Assembly (NCBI RefSeq): GCF_008831285.2
Contig: NC_045141.1
Location: 19,154,848-19,218,847, forward strand
Reading direction: 5' to 3'
DNA from: Nymphaea colorata
Lineage: Eukaryota; Streptophyta; Magnoliopsida; Nymphaeales; Nymphaeaceae
Length of the DNA: 64,000 nucleotides
Shown here: piece after piece, positions 26,101-38,867 of the stretch
Numbering within the stretch: the stretch's first letter is position 1
How the letters are laid out: each line of letters begins with the position of its first letter
Position numbers and translations under genes: made by a program
The notes under the pieces: generated by a model
What the model was told of the DNA's origin: nothing
The model's input: only the letters and a program-made list of their open reading frames with translations
Database searches by the model: none

Positions 26101-26110
26101 GCCACGTGGC
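26101..26110 (-). promoter_or_regulatory. G-box (perfect GCCACGTGGC) upstream of AAE3
   Basis: A 10-bp palindrome with the CACGTG core at 26103-26108 lies about 75-90 bp upstream of the proposed TATA box. G-boxes bind bZIP and bHLH factors (light, ABA, stress). The placement suggests a regulated AAE3 promoter. Confidence 0.5.
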
Positions 26111-26965
26111 GTGTAATGAATAAGGGGCAGAATCGTCTTTTGAAGCTCGGCCAGGCAGAGGCGCTTCCTGGATCCCTCCCCGTCCCGGCGCTGCCCTGCC
26201 GCCGGGGTGTCCCCGGCCACCGCCCTTTTTTATTAAATCATATCATAATTGGATCCAAATCGAGTTTCAAATAACATAACATAACTTGGGGTTTGAGGAC
26301 CCAGCAGGAGAAGTGCTTAATCCTATCACCCAAAACCAAAAAAACGAATGAAGTTTTGATTTAACTTTATCGACTGAATAACCGGTACCTGGAGTGGAGT
26401 ATCTTAGTCATGTTTTATAACTTATTAAAACAAGTAGAGCGAAAAAGTTTTAAAAAAAAATAAAAAATCAGAATCAAATTTGTCGTTTCAGGGCAAAAAT
26501 TGGCATCCGAATCAATTTTTTTAAATTCTTTTTATTAGTGGTGGGGCTTGAGGAAAAGCCACAAGATTACGCCGTTAAGAGGTAAAGAAGTCAAGGCCCC
26601 GAAAAGAAATAAATGAAAGAAAAGTTGCGTGTGGAAACGCAAGGAACGCGAGAAAAATTTTAGTTAATTTTCATATCGATGGTTTCCAATAATTCATTTA
26701 AATATTTTGTTTTGCGCCTCTTAATCAGCCTTCTTGGCAAAAAAGAATTGCTGCCCCCGTTTGCAAACTTGTGGGCTTTGAGAAACCACCTAAATGACGT
26801 TCACGTCCCCTAATTTGTTGAATGGTCAGGTGAGCCGCCCGTGATATATAGGTCTGGGCCCACAGTCGAGTCCAGCTTCGGTTTCTTCTCCGTGTACATC
26901 TTCTTCGCTCCTTCTCCGTCTACATCTTCTTGCCTTCTCACTGCATTCAGGGCGTATGCAGTGAA

Positions 26966-26969
<4 letters not shown>

Positions 26970-27007
<38 letters not shown>

Positions 27008-27026
27008 CCGACCCGACCCGACCCGA
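26970..27026. repeat. (CT)n tract followed by CCCGA pentamers
   Basis: About 35 bp of CT dinucleotides (26970-27004) are followed by four near-perfect CCCGA/ACCCG pentamers (about 27006-27026). Confidence 0.9.
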
Positions 27027-28879
27027 GGGTGGAGAACAGTCCTACAACTATTAATTAAAATTCTAGGAAAATTTTGACAAAGCCATCTCCTAATTTTTCA
27101 AACCTAGACTAAGAAAATGTCATGTATTAATTTATAATTAATATTTACTTAAAAAAAAAAAAAAGGCAGGAAGACGATGGCGCTGACGTCTGGCATTCCA
27201 CGCGGGGTCGTCTCTTTTTCTCTCAAGTCGAAGGGCAAAGGGCGATGGTTGCCACGTAGGCAGCTTCCTGTCTGTTGCGTGGCGTCAGCGCTTGCGTTCG
27301 CGGAACCACCACGGCGCCTACCTCAGAAAACGGGTCGGGTCCACATTCATCGATCTCAAATTCATGGTTCCGGACCCACAAAAAGCACCGGCTCCCCTTG
27401 AATAAATCACGGGTCGGGAACTGGGTCCGGTTCCAGAAGTAGATCTGCATCATCGTTCTCTGTGGGAAAGACGAAGACGAAGACGGTTTGCATGGAAGAT
27501 TTCTGGATTCCAACTCCAATGGCGAGGGGAACGGAATTCAGGGGATCGGGCGACCTGACCACCGTTGGAAAACCATTTTTTTCTGCCGAAAGAAAGAATG
27601 AAGGTGCTGTTCGCTTTTTAACTTTTCTTAGTGAGGATGACGAATGGTACTTACTAAACAATCAATCTAGAAACATGCCTTAAACGTTTCAGGAAAAGGA
27701 AAACGTTTTAGTCTTCCCTTAACTTTTCTTCCCAGCAATTAGTGAACATGTTTTCATACGATTTCTTTTTCCGGAACATGTTGTCGCAGATGCTGCCCTT
27801 TGTTTCTCAAAATATTGACACAATTCTTTGTTGCACATGATGTTCATTGCCCGCATTTATAAAGAATAACAAGTTTTTATTTTTCATTTTTTCTTAAAAG
27901 CTGTTTTCTTCGCAGGGTGGAGAAAGGTTGAATTTCATAGCCCTCAGCCCAGTCATTTTCTTCAAGCAGACTTCCCTCTCTTTATAGCTTAGCACCCTCT
28001 TGTTGACCACAGAATTGGGCTCCCCCCCCCCCCCAATTGGAGGAAGGAGTTTCTCTTTTTCACTATCTTCAGAGTGATCTAGAGCTGCTTGGAAGAAGCT
28101 TCGATAGGAAGTGGTACATCTATTAATTAGGGTGTTGCGCATCTACGGCTACAAGAATCAAACTGACGACTAGACTTCACCGGTCCAACAGCCCAACCAG
28201 CCAATAGACATTTATAATTGAAAGAGGATCATCAATAGATTCTGCGGCTAAGCGGCAGCCATATGTAAATCCATATAAATTGGAAGACACGTGTCCTGCT
28301 TTGGCAGCACTTTTGGCTCCGCCACTGCTAGAGGCGGCCGCGCATCCATGTGTAAGGCCCAAAAGGGTTCCAGCTCAGGAAGGGGATATCTGTTTCTCTT
28401 ACGTGAATACATGGCTGCATGCTTTGTTCTTCTCCAACCGTTTTTTGATATGAAATCGTAATCATATTAGATTTGAACTGATAGTTCAAGACTTTATTTC
28501 TCAACTGGATCAGATATTTATATGATTGCAATATTCGGGCATCATATTCAGATTTAGATCCGTTCATAGAAATGCATATTCATTCTGAATTCAGTTATTA
28601 AAAACTGACGCAAAAAGAAAACCGAACAAATAAGAGTGCTGCAGAAAGAAATCATATATAATCCATCGTGTTTGCTTTGCTTCTTAAAGAAGAGTTACAA
28701 CTAAAGCTAATATTGGGTCAACCCAGTCTCAAAGCTGAGTTTCAGATCTACTAAACCCAATTAAAGGAGTACTGCATTGCGGACCCGAAACAACGAATAG
28801 ACATGTCACTATTGCATGGGGTTCAGAATAGATATCCAACCAAAAAAAAAAAACCTAACATAAAATTTGATTGAATTTT

Positions 28880-29140
28880 GATTTGAGAAATGACATCCTG
28901 TTTGGTTCAGATTTGGGTTCAGTTAGAAGTAAATATCTGATCAGATTCTTTCTTTGAAATAAATAACTTACATCCAAAATTCCTTTCTTTGGAAGCCGAT
29001 TCATAACATATCAGTTTGAATCGGTTGTATCTGCAAAGGTAAGATTCAGATTGTGAATTTAAAAATTGGATTTGGATATGATATAAACTCTATTTTTTTC
29101 TCTTATCCTAATTCGAATATGGGAACATCTGGTAAATTTG
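28880..29140. repeat. Dispersed AT-rich repeat, copy B
   Basis: Collinear by eye with the repeat at 4290-4640 (shared GATGACATCC-like start, GGTTCAG, CAGTTTGAAT, TGTATCTGCAAAGG and CGAATATGGGAACATCTGG landmarks). Class unknown. Confidence 0.5.
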
Positions 29141-31798
29141 AATATGGTGAAGAGAAACACCCTACTAGAATCCAATCCGATGACGCAACTAGCGATGAGG
29201 ATAAGCTAAGATCCGACACCAAATCAATGGATATCCAAGTTCCTTTGTGGTTCATGAGGATGGCAGCATTCACAATCCTTTTCTTAGACAAGTAGCTACC
29301 ATTAAGGCCATCCTTATCTCGTTGTAGAGGAGTTAGTTGGGGAGAAAGAGTCAGCATAATAAATATCTGTCCATGGTGGGTGTTATCCGGAAAAACAGAG
29401 AGCAGAAATATAATTCCGTGGTTGATAAGCATTGGAATGTTCCAGTTATGTGAGACCTATGGACCTTTTTTCTTTGTTTATGTTATTTTTGAGGGAGCTA
29501 ATCCTATCTATGCCACATCTTAGTGATGCAACAGCTTGCAACTTGGAAGGCTGTCCATTTGTTGCTTGCTTAACCTTTTCTTTGGGGCTTCTGTCTACCT
29601 GCCAAAACTGGTCCTTCCGCGTATGTAATATGAAAGTTGCATACATAGGCAATGGTGGTCGTCTCGCAAGAGTGATCACAACTTCTGTTTTACCTTCTAT
29701 TTAGTGATCGTCGCAGAGTCAGTGGATTCAAACAAGTCTGTATTTAGGTGTTCGTCGTTAACTGGGTCCGTTTCTGCATAACAAGTTTGCCGTAATAGCT
29801 TTCAAGTTCTCGAATTAGTTTTGCCAATAAATAGAATCAGTAGTACCACCAACGAGAAGGGATGATGGAAACTATGAGCCACGTTCAATATCTTCCTGTA
29901 GGATTTGGTCGTATTCACTGTTCGTTGCGACTAAAAATCAAAATCTCAAAACCATATCCTAGCCGTTCTTGAGTTCTGGCTCGTACATTGAGGGTGAAGT
30001 TGATCGACGTACGTTTTCTTAAATGAACTTATAATAACAATGTATGGAAGAGTTAAAGAAACCAAAAAAAAAATGAAAATATGTTCAATCTTAAGCTTCA
30101 TCAAGGAACCGGATTTTTATGAAAGAATGCTTCTTAAGGAGACATTTGGCACGATGAACACTATGTGGGTGTTCCATGAATATATATATTCGGTTATTAC
30201 AAGCTACAAAAAATGCTCATAAAGCCTCTTATGTTTCCTTCATTGATTCAAATATAGTTTCTTCAATTTTTGCTACATCTTTACTCTCCGTGCGGCCCCA
30301 AATGGACCAACGATTAATGGGAGCAGATTCGCCAAATCATTATATCTCTCTGTTTCTTTCTTTCTTTCTTTCTTTTCATGCAAACAGCAAAAGGTGAGGC
30401 CCTCAAGTGGATTCAACAATATGGTAAGATATTAAGAAATATGATCTGCAAATATAGACCATCTGCCCAATTCTTCGTACCATGACATTTGGCTTGCTTG
30501 ACAGCATTAGATTTTTGCTGGTTAAACCTATTGAGTTAAATAACAAGTTCGATATGTTTGGCATAAAGAAAAAGGAGATGAAATTTAAAAAGCTACTTCC
30601 TTCGAGGGCTACCTCGTTTCATGATAGGCTTAAACTATCTTGATGAAGACAACTAATTCAGTGTATGTGCTGAGAAACTTAGATCCTCAGACTTTAGACA
30701 TCTCAAATATATATTTCTACAGATCATGGAGGTCGAAGTAGGCTACTGCAAGAGACGACCAACCCCAATTTGTCTTGTTCCAATCTATTCCAACCCAAAG
30801 AAGAACATCGACAACTGCCATGGCCCAACCGAGTCGTCAAAAGTAATTGGTAGTTGATCGATTTAGAAGTAAACTAGAGGTGTCGAGAATGCACATGTAC
30901 AACAATGGAAGGACGCCAGATTCTACATCTGAAACAAAGAAATCGATATTTCTGATTTGATCTCAGCGTTCAAATATACTGAAGAGGCTGAAGGCTTCTT
31001 GAACAGCCTTGAGACCTGCAACTCCTGCATACGACATTCTCATGGATGCATGCGACACCAAACGCGAAATCCTCGACGACTCTGCTGAAGATTCAAGACT
31101 GGTGCACAAGTACGAAATATTTCTTAGATGGTTCACTTGTTTCAAGTGCATATGGAAGGAAAAAGAAAACGATCAGCAATCTTACCGCAGATTCTGATCA
31201 AGAATCTCAAATGCTGGGATTTTACTCCAAATTCTTATCAGCCTCATTTCATAATACTATTTAGTGTATAATAAGGGCATTAAAAATTCAAGGTCACGCC
31301 TACAAACAAAGCATCACTGGCAGATTGAACACGCCCAAGTTACGCATCCAACCTACACGGATACCAATTCAATTTTGCTCATTAAGATATCTTACCCAGG
31401 AAAAGAGGGAATTAGTTCACGCTTTTTGTCAACATGGTGGCTTTCTTGTAATGAATTTATGCATTAACAGTTTTAATGCCGTCGAGAGAGTTTTACTTGC
31501 CTTGTGTCATGATCTAATAAATTGGATGGACGATCCAGTTTCCAGATTGTATTGTATCTCCGATAATAATAATCTGACATGTTATTGAAATCGTATTTCA
31601 GATTTTGGTATCTAATAATAATAATAAAAAAAAACTAGGACTCAAATTCCATGAAAGTGTTGCTGCTTCAAAAATTGGTTTAGAGATAATGCATTCTCAA
31701 CTTTCGTGCCGAAAAATTGATGATGATAAGGTACCAACAAGAGTCAATGAGGTAGTTTTCCTTTCGCCATTAATATTACACAGTGTGTGAAACCATAA

Positions 31799-32012
31799 GG
31801 AATCATTTGGCAACAGGGACACTAGTGTCTCATGAATCTGCCCCTAAGATTATGATAAATTCGTGAAACACTAGTCACAAGATTAGGGCCGATTCATAAA
31901 ATACTTGTTTTAGTGTTGCATGATGTTATAGTGTTCTAAATCTATCTTAATCTTAGCAGCCGATCTATGGGACACCTACTATGCATCCTTACTTGCCAAA
32001 CAAATGACGCCT
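31799..32012. mobile_element. MITE-like element, copy 1
   Basis: The ends are imperfect inverted repeats. The left end carries TCATTTGGCAA; the right end, read in reverse, carries GGCGTCATTTG then TTTGGCAAG. The interior has ATGAATCTGCCCC and ATTCGTGAAACACTAGT, shared with the two related copies listed below. About 214 bp with no coding capacity. A clear target-site duplication was not found. Confidence 0.4.
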
Positions 32013-32329
32013 AAGGGGTATTACCATGGCAAAGTGCCATCTCTACCAAGCACCATCCTATGTGTGTATGTTTTGTGTGCTTGCACTCACCTACCTGTTA
32101 CATCAATTTCGAAAAAAGATTATAGGCCTAGAGTGAATCATTTTATATGTGAACTTGCACGGACACTAGCACAGCTTCATATTACCAAACATCCCCTCAA
32201 GACCAGTTGGCAACAATAACAGGATCTTATTGTTTTATGTATATGCTCCAAAATTTGGAGCAAATTCATGGTACACTTTTTTAACGTGTTTTTTGAACCT
32301 ATCCTAATTCTTGGAACAGATACATAAAC

Positions 32330-32475
32330 CTATAACATCAAGTTACTAGCCAATTTGGCAAAAGAATTGTTTGTTTCTGTTTTAATGAATCTGCCTCGAG
32401 AAAATTAGTGTACATTCGTGAAACACTTGATAGAGTATATTCATAAAATGGTAACAATTTATTATTAAAAACGAC
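32330..32475. mobile_element. MITE-like element, copy 2 (partial)
   Basis: Shares GAATCTGCC, ATTCGTGAAACACT, ATTCATAAAAT and a final ACGACACCTTAG with copy 1 at 31799-32012. The ends are poorly defined, and a possible start further left at about 32193 (GTTGGCAAC) cannot be excluded. Confidence 0.35.
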
Positions 32476-33339
32476 ACCTTAGTTTCCCAGTAATTTTAGG
32501 ACACAAGCCGGTTGAATGTTCTTGACTACCCCACTGGCTTTTGTGGTTCTTTGCCTCCTCCTTGCTCGTTCTTCTCCTTCTCCCATCAGGACAGACTCAG
32601 GTTTGTAAAAGCGGACTTCATTAGCTGTTAATCCTCCACCAGCCATTAGTCCAATTAGTATCGGAATCAACCCCTTCGGATATTCTTACTTCACAATCTT
32701 AGAACTAAGATAGGACAAAACCATGACGTTCGTGTTTGTCATCCCTCTCTCATTCTTCGCCCAGTTGATCATACTGTGAAGGTCCACAGGCACGAGGGTG
32801 GATCCAACGGGCCCCCAATTAAGAAAACAGAGCATTATTTTTTTTTTTTAAAAATATGGTTTTGGCTTCTGTTAAAACTTTGAAACTATAGTTTGAACTT
32901 ATCAATGAAAATATTTATAGCTCCGGCCCTTGTGAACGGGGTTAAATCACAAATGAATTGAATTGGATCTATGGGGCTGTTCATGGCGGACTTTGATTCT
33001 GATTTTCTTGGTTGGAACCGTCAAAGCCGATCCCTCAGGTTCAGTCCACGGTCAGTTTTGGGGTGAGTCGTGTTCTTCCCCTCTTGGGACATAAGAATTC
33101 CCCATATTTGCCTTGATGTGTTGACCTCTAGTCCCTCAGCATTGAATGAATAAGAAGTCTGACTGAGAAGGGATGACATCGATGTCCATAAATTGCTCTT
33201 CTATTTGGACCAGAATGTCAATTAAAATTTTCCAGTTATAACATTCAGATTGCAGCAAGAGAAGAGATGAATTAATAATCTGACGGCTAATTTATAAGAA
33301 AACGTTCAATTCAAGGCTAAAATTTTATAATGCACCAAA

Positions 33340-33560
33340 TGTTTAGTCACGTATCAAAGATTGTGAGGAATCTTGAAGGGTTTATAAATGGAGTCAAGAT
33401 TGTGAAAAATCTTCAAGGATTTATAAAGGGAGTCATTGATGAGAAGATTTTCTTGGTTCCTAGCCTTTGTGAGGCTGGACTATTGCTAAGGAGCGGGTTG
33501 GGATCCGCCGAACCAGGAGCTTGAGCTCAGGAGTAAATCGAGTTGTTATAAATTTGATTT
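33340..33560 (+). mobile_element. Possible old LTR-retroelement remnant (non-coding part)
   Basis: The first part resembles 60655-60710 (GTTTAGTCACGTATC versus GTTTAATTACGTATC, each followed by a similar GTGA...CTTGA stretch). No gag, pol or complete LTR pair is seen, so this is at most a broken, old fragment and the family is unknown. It contains a 39-bp tandem duplication (33357-33395 and 33396-33434). Confidence 0.3.
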
Positions 33561-34130
33561 TACTATTTATCATTTTCTTCTAAGTTTCAAAAAAAAAAAA
33601 ACCAGAAATCAAAAACACCAGATTTGCAATGTCAAGGGAAGTAAGGTCTGCCACCATCTTAGCTCAAGGATCGGAACTCACAACATGTTGATAAGGTTGC
33701 TGAAGCCAGACTGCAAAACTTTACGATTTCGAGTCATGGAGGTGAGGCTTCGTACTGAGTTGGGCCAGAGAAACTTTTTTCCGATCTACTAACATAACCA
33801 GCTACATTATACCGCTCGAAAAAACTTACCGGAAAAACTTACTGGTTATAGCTGTTGGATCATGCTTTGACCGCCGCTCCCATCGCCGTCACTAGGCATC
33901 TTCTTAAATTGTTGGCAACACATCCTCTAGCTAGGTGCGGGATTGGGTCATGTTTGGCCAACCTGAAAGTGATCGGTCGATTGCACGGCGTTGGACGTGA
34001 TGGCATAGGGTCAGCGGAGCCGGTGGTGCTGCCCCGACTGGTGAGATTAGGTTCAATGTCAAATAATTTATCACAGGATGCAGTTACTTCTCAAACCTAA
34101 CTTTTCCCCATTCACTATTCAACCAACCAA

Positions 34131-34161
34131 TTCTCTCTCTCTCTATATATATATATATATA
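34131..34161. repeat. (CT)n(AT)n microsatellite
   Basis: A run of TC dinucleotides passes into TA dinucleotides. A second short (AT)n tract lies at about 34417-34437. Confidence 0.9.
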
Positions 34162-37100
34162 ACTCGAGTTTTCTTAAATTGATTTCATCCATAGCGTGTA
34201 GGAAATAGACTTGTGAAGATCAGTAGAAAACATAAGAGGCTTTGTTTTCACCTCTAACTGTGCTTTGGGCTGGAAAATATGTTCCGGCAAGGGGCAAATT
34301 TTATTCAGTTATGTTCCTGCTGTTCAGGGATGGAACGCCTGAAGCGCCTAAAAATGTGTTTGCTTTTGAGAAATATTTTCAGAAACTAACATGTTATGTT
34401 CATGTTTTAAGAAATATTATATATATATATATATATAATGCTTTATGTTTTAACGTAAAGTTCTTGAAATATATACTTAGTAAACTAAAAATCCGTCAGA
34501 ATTGCATGTGGACGACGTACTTCTGGATCTCTGATTCTTTCTCACGTTACTTTGAATGCCAGAACAGTGGTTCCGTAGCATTAAACCAGCGGTTGGGAGT
34601 TCTGTTAGCGCAGCAAAATAATCTTTTAAGCTTAAAATCTTTATAACTTAAATGATTGACTATGCGAGCTTTAAATAACCGGCCATGTGCGATCATTGGG
34701 TGATTTAGGAGCTCAGTTCTCTCTTAACTTGGGATTTACGCTCGTAGCTGGTATTGTTTATGGGGGGAAAGAAAAGAGATAGGGAGATCGTGTTTGGCTT
34801 TTGGCTTTTTACTCTTTCAAAACAGGTTAAAGAGTCTTCGGGTTTTCACAGTCGCAAACGAATAAGCTGATAGACAAGAATTTTTACAGGGAAAGTTTAG
34901 GATTGTACAGTAACATTTATCATGCAATCTACCAATCGATTTGTTCTTTTCACTGCATTCATTACCCTGGGATCCAATGTTCCCAACGTGGGAAGGAATC
35001 TAATCAGTATGTCTTGGTTAAAATCGATCAAATAACATATATTTCTTGGTGCAACTTATCTACAGAAATAGAGTGATGGTAGATTTCATCTTTAGTAAAG
35101 TGACGTTCTTAGCACTTAAGCATATCAATGACAGACCTTCTTCTTCCTTACTGCCAAAGGATCGATTACGAAGTTATTTGGTGAAGCGTTGGAGCATCTC
35201 TAGTGAGCAAAGCAAATGCTTTAGTAGTTAATATACACCAGCTATTAGCCAAATCATGAACTCTATTTTAGTACAGTCAGTCACATAAATATCATTATTT
35301 TGACGGCCAAGAAATCAAGTAGTATTCCTTCTTTATCTTCTAGATAAACCGACAAGTTGCTAACATATGCCCACCGACAAGCATATACATCGATTTCATT
35401 TGTAAATTAAGAAAAAACACTACTTTTTCATATTTTTTCACTTAAAATAACATATGAAGTTGACTCCCTAGGCAGGACATAAACGATGCAAGGTGATTTC
35501 ATTACTATAATCAAACTGAATCCATTCGCTTGGATTTGGTAAGGGAAGTCGTGCATTTTTTTGCCCGTTTCACACTAGTAGATATAAAGCCCTCTTCATT
35601 CGCTTTGTCCGTTTTGGTTTAGAGTTGCATCAAGTAGCGAGATCTCCACATATATTAAGTTATAAACATATATCTACGTGTTTTAGGAAGCAGTGATTAT
35701 GGGCAGGTAAAGAAGGCAAGCAGGACATCTAGTTTATTAGTTGGTCCAGAATCAAATAATATTAAAACAAGTCTTGGTTGGGGTGTCAGCTATTTCTCAC
35801 TGATTCCAAATTGGATTTGGTTTGAAGTCCAATAAATCCGAACAGAGTTCAACTCCGATTGGGTGTCGGCGACAATACCTGCTTAACCAAAAATGGATTA
35901 ATAAGATACATCAAATATCTTAAATCTTATTGGGCCACAGCTCTTAACTGCTGCCCAAGCCCCAGACCCTCTTAACCCTGAGCTCGGGTTCGATTTGATT
36001 AAAATAAATAAATAATTATATATGTATATATATTTAAATATAAAATAATATTTAAATATAATTAATCGTAATAAAATATAGATCATAATATTATTTTAAA
36101 AATAAAAAATAATATTAAAAAAACATATTAAACGGAAAAAGAACCCCATGAGGCCAACCCAAGCCAAATCGATACACTTTTCGAAACCTTCAGGCGACCG
36201 AGCGGGTACCGAGCCCGAGTTCAAGTGGGTGTAGTAAGCCTCAAAAAATCGAGCTTCCCGAAATAGACATGCCAACCAACTCGTGGACGAAAATAGACTC
36301 CGTACATTCATGGACTTTCGGTCCCAAGGTCGTGGAAGGAGGAGGTTTCGCAGAAATCCTCGGTAGTGCGTGCCGCCTCGGTTTCGGTCGTCCCCCCTAA
36401 GTCAAAGACTTGACCGGGGTATTTAAGTAAATTTTCAAATACAATAATGGTTGTTAAGTTCTCCAATTGGCTTGTTTTCTAAACTTGACGGAAAATTAAA
36501 ATTTTTTTTGCCGGTTATGTGAGAATATTGGCGTTTAAAATCTATCAAAATTACTCACTGCCCATTCTCCCCTCGCGTGCCCCAACCTGGGCCCGGCGGC
36601 CTTCGAGGTGAGTCAAGCGGTCAAAGGGGACGTGTGCGCGTATAGTACATACGGGCCCGCCTTGCTATGTTTCACACCTTGTTTCAAACCCGGACGTGTT
36701 GAACTATGTGCCTCTGGCCACCCATTTCTTGCATCCACTTTTCCAACCAAATCTCTCAACCGCCCCATCTATTCTACTGCATCGCGTTACTTAATTATTT
36801 TATTTTAGCGTTGCTTTACCTGTTGCCGCTGCCAATTTGGACGTCATCTTTTTCTATGGAAGTTTCTTTTGCTCTTTTCCACTTTAGAATGAATGCTTCA
36901 AAAACACGCCCCTAACAATTCTACTCCACTTTTCCCACTTTCTTTCTTTCTTAATCTTTACACATACATTAATCATGGTTGCACCATGCCAAGTTCTTGT
37001 TTTTTGAGGAGATGGGAAAACCAGACTGGTCTACTTACCTAACACTCACACCTCTCAATCCAAAGCAACATCTCCTCATCCCATTAGAACATAGCAGCCC

Positions 37101-38109
37101 TTAAGAATCGAATAAGTGACATGCACACAACACGCCAACTTGTCCATCCAGTTATGCTACACATCATTTTGGGAGAGAAAGAGATGAAGTATTCTTGTTT
37201 GTGCATTTCAACATGTCCAAGACGTCCTTGACGTAGCTTGTTTCTTAAGATCAAAGATATGGACTACCAAGATAAATCGATCGAAATCCAAACACTAAGC
37301 CAAAAGGTTCAACCAAACTTAATCTTTTCTCCTATCAATCAACCGACAGTCGTGGAATTTTAGAATCAAAATGCTTATTTTTTGAAGTATTAAACATTTG
37401 TTTTCGAAATTAGTCAACTAAAACTATGGTTCCATTTTGGTGGTTTGAGAAGGAATTATGATTCTGAAATTTTTATTTTAGAATTAAAAATTCAAATCAT
37501 GAACGCCACCTCAATATTTTTCTAAGAAACAAACCATTGCTACCAAAAGTTCCATCCAACCACTGAGTAGAACTGAAGATTTAAAAAATTTCCCATGTGA
37601 AAAGCAGTCAACTCTTTTCTGATGTTTAATTTTGTTGTATAGAAAGCTTTTTCTTCACTTTTTCTCTTACTGTTTCTTTTTGTATTTTTATTGGAGATTT
37701 CCCCGATTAGATCCTTGCGTTCATGTGGCCGGACACTTACTTTTATTTAATCAGCTTTGCCCTCGATGGCATTTTGGCCATTTTGTGAAAGTGGCGAGGA
37801 CATTTTCGGTGCGATGGCCAATCCCATTTTCATAGAATGTGCCTCCCCTTGTTTGGCCTTTGGCATGCAGTGGTGATGTCGTAATATGTTTGGCTCATAA
37901 GGGTAAAATAGAAGTTTCGTGATTTTAAATTTTTTTCCCTTGCTTGTATCCTTCGTCCCCTACGGCATCTAAAAGGACAGAGCACGACTCTTTGCTCTCT
38001 CTCTCTCATATCTATCTGAAGGTGCAGGGAAGGATTCATGGCGTCCCTTCTTTCTAAGAGACCCGGAAATCTCCCGGACCATCGCTTTCATCTGTGTCGA
38101 ACCGCTTGA

Positions 38110-38867
<758 letters not shown>

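Larger units (their letters stand above)
26111..38020. other. Gene-poor, repeat-rich intergenic region
   Basis: Nearly 12 kb with no supported gene. It contains CT and AT microsatellites, a dispersed repeat copy (28880-29140), MITE-like elements (31799-32475), an old LTR-like remnant (33340-33560) and very AT-rich DNA (36000-36120). Open frames such as 27177-27401 and 33855-34100 show no recognised domain. A minus-strand frame at 30963-31110 looks codon-like but matches nothing I know. Confidence 0.5.

Noticed and set aside
27177-27401. Chloroplast-transit-like frame MALTSGIPRGVVSFSLKSKG
   Set aside because: 74 codons, no downstream domain or splice partner found.
38038-38109. ATG 38038 (MASLLSKRPG...) as start of the leader-exon frame
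   Set aside because: Different frame, ends at TGA 38107-38109; the only GT-AG option giving the right frame needs an intron under 50 bp.
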